Below are positions 59,210 through 64,000 of a DNA stretch of 64,000 nucleotides, piece by piece (position 1 is the stretch's first letter; each line of letters opens with the position of its first letter). Made by a program: the position numbers and the translations under genes. The stretch covers positions 4,277,001 through 4,341,000 of the forward strand of contig NZ_CP047656.1 of assembly GCF_009906955.1 (NCBI RefSeq). Reading direction: 5' to 3'. A model generated the notes under the pieces. It worked only from the letters and a program-made list of their open reading frames with translations, ran no database searches and was not told the DNA's origin. Source of the DNA: Paraglaciecola mesophila. GTDB lineage: Bacteria; Pseudomonadota; Gammaproteobacteria; Enterobacterales; Alteromonadaceae.

Positions 59210-60231
59210 TTTTGTTGCCCGCTAAATAAATGGCCAATCACCTGCGTTAATGCATAAGATTTGTCTTGCCAGCGAATAATGCCAAGCATTGCGGGTCGAA
59301 TACTAGGAATGCGCACTAAGTCACTGTAAAGGTCAGCACATAGCTCAATATCGATTAACGCGAGCCGTTCAATATATTGGCGCAATACGTTTTCATCTTG
59401 CAAGTATTGCCAATGCCTCGCGGCAATCAACAACATGATTTCCGGCACAGTATTGTGTTGTGAATCAAGTATTTTTTGGATGTACGCTTTTACGATTGTA
59501 TTGGCTACGCTTTGACTTAGCGCCCGCAGTGTCCATTGTAGAAGAGACAAATCGGCGATATGTTGATTTGCATTGTCAATCAGTTGCTGGCTGACAGACT
59601 TGTCTAGCGGGTAGTTTTCTAGCGACGACATTAACGCTTGCTGCACTTGAGGCGCTGTTTCAAATAGATGTGCTGTAATGAGTTGGGCGCCGTCTTTGCG
59701 ACGCACGCTGGCTGCTACATCTGCGATACCTTGTAAGGCAACTTCTTGCCAATTGTGCGCCTGAGGATGTGCAATATAACGAACCGCAGCTGAATAGTAT
59801 TCGCTTGGTGGAAGGTTCAAAACACCTCTACTTACACTATTAAAATCAGCGAGTTGCTGTTGATTTGGCACAAAGGTATATGGATTTTCAGGTAAGCGCC
59901 CTTGGGCTTCTTTGTTATGTTCTAATTGTGCCCCTAAGGCATCAGTAATGATCTGTAAAAAGTGATTACGCGTTGCGCTGATAACTAGGCCTTTTTCGTC
60001 TAAAGGCAATTTTACAAACCAAATATAATGTTCGCGGCTTAACTGGCGACTAAAAAATACGATGCCGAACCACCCATGTTCTTGACGAGGATAGGGTGCC
60101 GCTTCGCTGGCGTTTTCTATGTTTAGAAAGGTTTGGCTATCGAGGGAGCGAATGGTACGACCCATATCAAATACATGATATTCGGTTTGAGCGTGAAGAA
60201 GAAATTCACTGATGGAGCTGATTTGATTCAT
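59206..60231 (-). CDS. DUF3549 protein
   Basis: The 341-residue protein matches DUF3549: the N-terminal ISSISEFLLHAQTEYHVFDM and GRTIRSLDSQTFLNIENA, then FGIVFFSRQLSREHYIWFVK, and a helical repeat-like C-terminal half (residues 170-330). No signal or membrane segment is seen, so it is probably cytoplasmic. It overlaps the DUF3301 gene by four bases and is divergent from yqcC. Function is unknown. Confidence 0.84.
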   Translation of the reverse strand: MNQISSISEFLLHAQTEYHVFDMGRTIRSLDSQTFLNIENASEAAPYPRQEHGWFGIVFFSRQLSREHYIWFVKLPLDEKGLVISATRNHFLQIITDALGAQLEHNKEAQGRLPENPYTFVPNQQQLADFNSVSRGVLNLPPSEYYSAAVRYIAHPQAHNWQEVALQGIADVAASVRRKDGAQLITAHLFETAPQVQQALMSSLENYPLDKSVSQQLIDNANQHIADLSLLQWTLRALSQSVANTIVKAYIQKILDSQHNTVPEIMLLIAARHWQYLQDENVLRQYIERLALIDIELCADLYSDLVRIPSIRPAMLGIIRWQDKSYALTQVIGHLFSGQQK

Positions 60232-60290
60232 GTTTACCTATAAACTGCCGCGCATTAAGCGGAAATAATCCAAATTTGAGATGAATAAAT

Positions 60291-60650
60291 ATGAGCGGAA
60301 GCATGCCATGTAGCGCCTCAGAAGTCCAAATAGAGACGTTGTTGAATCAGCTCATCAGACAGCTAAAAAGTGCTGAACAATGGTCTGTTACACCACCAAA
60401 TGAGTGGGCCATGCAAAGTGAAGCGCCTTTTGCCTGTGACCGAATGGATTTTGCTCAGTGGTTGCAGTTTATTTTCATACCTAAGATGACAAGTTTGCTT
60501 CAGGCAAAATTGCCTTTACCTGAGCGAATGACACTGTTGCCGATGGCCCAGGAGTGGGCGAAAGAATTAAAATGTGATGGGCAATACACAACAGCCATTC
60601 TTGGTACCATTAGCAAAATTGACTTGATATTCAGTGACGCCCCCCTATGA
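60291..60650 (+). CDS. yqcC: YqcC-like (DUF446) protein
   Basis: The 119-residue protein matches YqcC: IETLLNQLIRQLKSAEQW near residue 13, PFACDRMDFAQWLQFIFIPK near 47 and LPLPERMTLLPMAQEWAKEL near 76. In E. coli yqcC lies next to csrB and before truC-yqcA, as here. The stop overlaps truC by four bases. Function is unknown. Confidence 0.9.
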   Translation: MSGSMPCSASEVQIETLLNQLIRQLKSAEQWSVTPPNEWAMQSEAPFACDRMDFAQWLQFIFIPKMTSLLQAKLPLPERMTLLPMAQEWAKELKCDGQYTTAILGTISKIDLIFSDAPL

Positions 60651-61405
60651 CGCTAACGATTTTGTACCAAGATGAATTCATTGTGGCGATACACAAACCT
60701 GCTGGTTTGTTAGTTCACAGAAGCATGATTGATCGTCACGAAACTCAGTTTGCCATGCAGATGCTACGTGACCAGATAGGTCAGCATGTATTCCCGGTTC
60801 ATCGCTTAGACAGGCCTACTTCCGGCGTGCTGGTGTTTGCCCTGTCAGCGGACATTGCGCGTTTGTTAGGAGAGCAGTTTGCGACCAATACCGTTGCCAA
60901 GACGTATTTCGCGATTGTTCGTGGCCATGTGAACGCACCTGGCTTGATAGATTACGCCTTAAAAGAGAAGCTTGATAAAATAGCAGATAAGCGGGCGAAT
61001 CAAGATAAGGACCCGCAAGAAGCACAAACAGAATTTACACCGATAAAGCAATTTGAGCTGCCGTTTGCAGTTAGTCGTTATCCGTCAGCTCGTTATACGC
61101 TAGTCAAGTTGCACCCTAAAACCGGTCGCAAGCACCAATTGCGCAGACACATGTGTCATATTAATCATCCTATTGTAGGGGATACTACACACGGAGATGG
61201 CAAGCACAATAAGTTCATGCGTGACCAATTTTCGTTTAATGGCTTGGCATTAACCTGTCAGCAGATGTGTATTACCCACCCAATGAGTAATGAAAAGCTA
61301 GCAATAGTGAATGAATTCGACCTGCGGATGTCTACCCTGATGGCGCAGTGGGGATGGGAGGTACCATCGTTAGATGAGTTAGATCTGCCTTCAATTAATC
61401 GGTAA
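60647..61405 (+). CDS. truC: tRNA pseudouridine(65) synthase TruC
   Basis: TruC makes pseudouridine at position 65 of some tRNAs. The 252-residue protein belongs to the RluA-type family: IVAIHKPAGLLVHRSMIDRH near residue 12, the catalytic Asp in VFPVHRLDRPTSGVLVFALS near 50, and the RNA-binding LHPKTGRKHQLRRHM near 161. It overlaps yqcC by four bases (ATGA) and precedes yqcA. Confidence 0.95.
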   Translation: MTLTILYQDEFIVAIHKPAGLLVHRSMIDRHETQFAMQMLRDQIGQHVFPVHRLDRPTSGVLVFALSADIARLLGEQFATNTVAKTYFAIVRGHVNAPGLIDYALKEKLDKIADKRANQDKDPQEAQTEFTPIKQFELPFAVSRYPSARYTLVKLHPKTGRKHQLRRHMCHINHPIVGDTTHGDGKHNKFMRDQFSFNGLALTCQQMCITHPMSNEKLAIVNEFDLRMSTLMAQWGWEVPSLDELDLPSINR

Positions 61406-61438
61406 ACTAATTTTGATTTAGTAATGGAAGAGTAAAAA

Positions 61439-61885
61439 ATGAGTAAAGTAGGTATTTTCGTTGGTTCAGTTTACGGTAACGCCCAACATGTTGCAGAGCA
61501 AGTACAAGAATTGCTCAACGGTAAACAAGTGGTTAGCGAAATATATGATGACCCAAGCGTAGATGATTTTAAACGTTCTGATGGGTACATTTTTATTTCT
61601 TCTACGACGGGGCAGGGGGATATCCCACCTAATCTAGAATTTTTTGTTTCTGACTTAAAAGATATGTTTCCACTCATGGATCAAAAGCCTTTTGCTGTCA
61701 TCGGCTTGGGCGACAGCAGTTATTGCGATTCATACTGCGGGGCAGGTGAGCAGCTACATGAGTTACTGCTTGAACTACAGGGCAAGCCAGTGGCTGACAT
61801 GCTCAAAATTGATGCTTGTGAAACCCTTGAGCCAGAAAAAGAAGCATTAGCTTACATTGAGCCAATAGCGGATGAGTTTGCTTAA
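61439..61885 (+). CDS. yqcA: Flavodoxin YqcA
   Basis: The 148-residue protein is a flavodoxin. The FMN phosphate loop is GSVYGNAQHVAEQV at residues 9-22, and the ring-contact loops are SSTTGQGDIPPN near 53 and GLGDSSYCDSYCGAGEQLHE near 85. It resembles YqcA/MioC-type short flavodoxins. A ribosome binding site GGAAGAG precedes the ATG. Its electron partner is not known. A terminator follows. Confidence 0.93.
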   Translation: MSKVGIFVGSVYGNAQHVAEQVQELLNGKQVVSEIYDDPSVDDFKRSDGYIFISSTTGQGDIPPNLEFFVSDLKDMFPLMDQKPFAVIGLGDSSYCDSYCGAGEQLHELLLELQGKPVADMLKIDACETLEPEKEALAYIEPIADEFA

Positions 61886-61912
61886 TAGTTAGTAAAGGCT
61901 AATAATCAAAGA

Positions 61913-61945
61913 AAGGGCGAGATAGCACTGATATCTCGCCTTTTT
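61913..61945 (+). terminator. Terminator after yqcA
   Basis: GGCGAGATA and TATCTCGCC form a perfect 9-bp stem with a 7-base loop (GCACTGA), followed by a T run. Confidence 0.9.
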
Positions 61946-61969
61946 CGTTATTAGGGAATACGATGACGA

Positions 61970-63376
61970 TTAATGCGAAGCGGGTGCCGGTCGTGTATCA
62001 ACCCCACTGTTTGCCATAAAGTATGCGAGCAGGGCATAGGCCGCTTGGTTTTGTGCTAGTGCTTTTGGATCCACCTTGTCTAAAGTGTCATTGGCTGTAT
62101 GGTGATAATCAAAATAATAGGTACCGTCTTGCAGTAGCGATACAACAGGTACCCCGTACTTGGGCAGCATAGACACATCAGGCCCACCTCCAGCTTGATT
62201 GTGCCCTTGCTTAACCCCTATATTTTCAAGCGCTGCAAACAAAGGCTTCGCTTGCTCAACGGCATCAGGCGCAAAAAGCGTATCGATTTGATATATCTCA
62301 CCTGCACCAAAATCAGACTCAGCGGCAACAATAATATTGCCTAATTCAGCTTTGTGTTTACGGGTGTATTCTTGCGCGCCGGTTAAACCAAACTCTTCTG
62401 ATGCATAAAGTACCACGCGAATGGTGCGTTTAGGTTGACCCATAAGGTTTTTGATCACTGTGGCTGCGCCGGTCACTATGCCTACGCCAGCACCATCATC
62501 AAGCGCGCCAGTGCCTTCGTCCCATGAATCTAAGTGCGCACCAATTAATACGATCTCATCTGGCGACTCACTACCGGTAAATTCACCGATAACATTGTAA
62601 GACGTCTGCCAGCCGTGTTCTTTAGCACGCATCTCTACCGCCAAGGTCACATCTTTACCTGCATTGAGCATGGCTTGCAAATTGTCTGCATCAGCATTAG
62701 ATAAAGCACCAGCGGGGATCTTCTCAACGTCATCTGAGTATTGCATGACACCCGTATGAGCAAAACGTGAATTGTCTGTGCCTACAGAGCGAATGAGCAC
62801 GGCTTTGGCTCCTAGCTTAGCTGCTTCTATTGCACCCTGAGAGCGACCAATGACCACAGGGCCGTAGCCTTTACCTGCGCGATCTCGCTGCATGCGCTGG
62901 TTAATAAATACAATTTTATCGCGAACGTGTGCACCATCAGCTTGCTTCAACGAAGCCAACGAATCAAACATGACAACTTGGGTAATGAGTCCGCCTTCAG
63001 GGGTCGCTACCGAGCCACCTAGCGCTGTGATGAACAATTTTTGCTGATATGGAGCAATGACCTTTGCATCTGCAATGCCGCGCGACCAATTGCGTACACG
63101 CACAGGCTCTTTGTAGACTTTATCAAACCCTAGGGCTTTGAATTTTTCTTCTGCCCAAGCGACTGCGCGTTTATCACCCTCGCTGCCAGCAATGCGCGGC
63201 CCTACTTCTACGGTCAAAGACTTGACGACATCGTAAGCGAGCTCACTTTTTAACGCACTATCGCTTAGACGTGCTAGATCGGCTGGAACGGTATTGTTTT
63301 GCGAGGTTGATGTACAAGCACTTAGCAATAATGCACTGCAAAATGCCAATGATGGGTAAAAGAGCGCGGCTTTCAT
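61970..63376 (-). CDS. M28-family aminopeptidase lipoprotein
   Basis: The 468-residue protein is a predicted zinc aminopeptidase/carboxypeptidase of family M28 with a PA (protease-associated) insert. It has a lipoprotein signal with lipobox LLSAC (near residue 18). The PA region lies near residues 120-220. Zinc ligands are visible in IGAHLDSWDEGTGALDDGAG near 285 (His, Asp), YASEEFGLTGAQEY near 330 (Glu-Glu) and YDYHHTANDTLDKVD near 435 (His). The ATG at 63374-63376 follows AAGGAA; a longer frame upstream adds a non-signal extension. Envelope-bound peptide breakdown is likely. Confidence 0.92.
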   Translation of the reverse strand: MKAALFYPSLAFCSALLLSACTSTSQNNTVPADLARLSDSALKSELAYDVVKSLTVEVGPRIAGSEGDKRAVAWAEEKFKALGFDKVYKEPVRVRNWSRGIADAKVIAPYQQKLFITALGGSVATPEGGLITQVVMFDSLASLKQADGAHVRDKIVFINQRMQRDRAGKGYGPVVIGRSQGAIEAAKLGAKAVLIRSVGTDNSRFAHTGVMQYSDDVEKIPAGALSNADADNLQAMLNAGKDVTLAVEMRAKEHGWQTSYNVIGEFTGSESPDEIVLIGAHLDSWDEGTGALDDGAGVGIVTGAATVIKNLMGQPKRTIRVVLYASEEFGLTGAQEYTRKHKAELGNIIVAAESDFGAGEIYQIDTLFAPDAVEQAKPLFAALENIGVKQGHNQAGGGPDVSMLPKYGVPVVSLLQDGTYYFDYHHTANDTLDKVDPKALAQNQAAYALLAYFMANSGVDTRPAPASH

Positions 63377-63493
63377 GTGGTTCCTTTTGAAATATCGTTT
63401 TTTGTATGCACGTTCGGGTGTAAGCAAGCTCACATTATTCACAATAAACGCTTGAGAAAATAAAGAATAGATAAACTGAAGAATTTCAGACAC

Positions 63494-63517
63494 AAAAAAA
63501 GCGCCTAAGCGCTTTTT
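63494..63517. terminator. Bidirectional-type terminator after rpsT
   Basis: AAAAAAGCGC-CTAA-GCGCTTTTTT is a perfect stem with A and T flanks, 26 bp after the rpsT stop on the minus strand. Confidence 0.92.
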
Positions 63518-63542
63518 TGACAATAAAAACTCTGAACCGATA

Positions 63543-63806
63543 TTAAGCTAGTGCTTTGATCTGTGCAGATAAACGGCTCTTATGACGAGCAGCTTTATTT
63601 TTATGGATAAGACCTTTAGTTGCCATACGGTCAATTAAAGGTGTAGCAGCTGCAAATGCAGCTTGAGCAGATGCTTTATCGCCAGAAGCGATTGCAGCAA
63701 GTACTTTTTTCAAAGATGTACGTGTCATAGAACGACGGCTAGCGTTGTGCTGGCGGCGTCTTTCTGATTGTAGTGCACGTTTCTTAGCAGACTTAATGTT
63801 AGCCAA
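63543..63806 (-). CDS. rpsT: 30S ribosomal protein S20
   Basis: S20 binds the 16S rRNA in the small subunit. The 87-residue protein begins MANIKSAKKRALQSERRRQH and ends SRLSAQIKALA, the usual length. The start is TTG at 63804-63806 with GGGAG just upstream; E. coli rpsT also uses a rare UUG start. An upstream in-frame ATG at 63833 would add nine residues that the family lacks. The 167 bases beyond to the window end hold no gene. Confidence 0.97.
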   Translation of the reverse strand: MANIKSAKKRALQSERRRQHNASRRSMTRTSLKKVLAAIASGDKASAQAAFAAATPLIDRMATKGLIHKNKAARHKSRLSAQIKALA

Positions 63807-64000
63807 GTGGAACTCCCAAAAAATTCTAGTCAAAATTCAAGGGTGCGGATTGTGCCTATCAGACCTGTGTTTGTCAAATGCTTTTGCGTATTTATTGCGC
63901 AAAATAGCACTTAATTCCCAAGGTATCGTAATGCTGGATCTGAATCGTATTCACAATCAGCGAAGTGGGCGACATTAATAGGCATTCGCACCTGCCAAAC

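Overview
The window is chromosomal DNA of a marine gammaproteobacterium, most likely Alteromonadaceae (Alteromonas / Glaciecola / Paraglaciecola group). This rests on protein resemblance and on gene order: mutS-pncC-recA, an orphan fliK / flhB-C pair beside a complete ccm operon, yjbEFGH, and the syd-csrB-yqcC-truC-yqcA neighbourhood that is also known from E. coli. The species cannot be fixed from the sequence alone.

Layout. 1-9 kb: mutS (3' end outside the window), divergent pncC, three small enzyme-like genes, recA with a LexA box, a sigma-54-type promoter before a PEP-CTERM-like surface protein, and an 8-bp microsatellite before a JmjC/cupin gene. 9-20.5 kb: orphan flhB-C and fliK-like genes, then ccmABCDEFGHI and an mlaA gene broken by one in-frame stop. 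20.6-24 kb: galE, a small membrane protein and a POT peptide transporter. 24-41.6 kb: a surface-polysaccharide locus with Wza-like export protein, Wzz, a nonulosonic-acid (legionaminic/neuraminic type) set, glycosyltransferases, Wzy, Wzx and a WecA-type initiating transferase; its centre is visibly AT-rich. 42-49 kb: yjbEFGH exopolysaccharide operon, then ugd and galU for UDP-sugar supply. 49-57 kb: comEA, NAD-type isocitrate dehydrogenase, an HDOD protein, two DUF3192 paralogues, ppnN, queF, syd. 57-64 kb: a GNAT gene, a csrB-type regulatory RNA, DUF3301/DUF3549 genes, yqcC-truC-yqcA, an M28 peptidase lipoprotein and rpsT.

How the parts relate. galE, ugd and galU supply nucleotide sugars to the glycan loci. 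The Leg-like genes make an activated nine-carbon acid sugar for a Wzx/Wzy-polymerised glycan, but two expected steps (N-acetyltransferase and hydrolysing 2-epimerase) are absent here. CsrB would titrate CsrA, a known regulator of motility and exopolysaccharide.

The least ordinary signals are: a three-copy family of 198-266 bp elements with terminal inverted repeats and two large internal hairpins, one copy of which supplies the galE stop codon; csrB with about 32 GGA motifs and a GacA/UvrY-type inverted repeat about 175-190 bp upstream; the mlaA nonsense codon; the sigma-54 promoter of the PEP-CTERM gene; and the 8-bp repeat tract. I saw no CRISPR array, tRNA, rRNA, prophage or intact insertion sequence.
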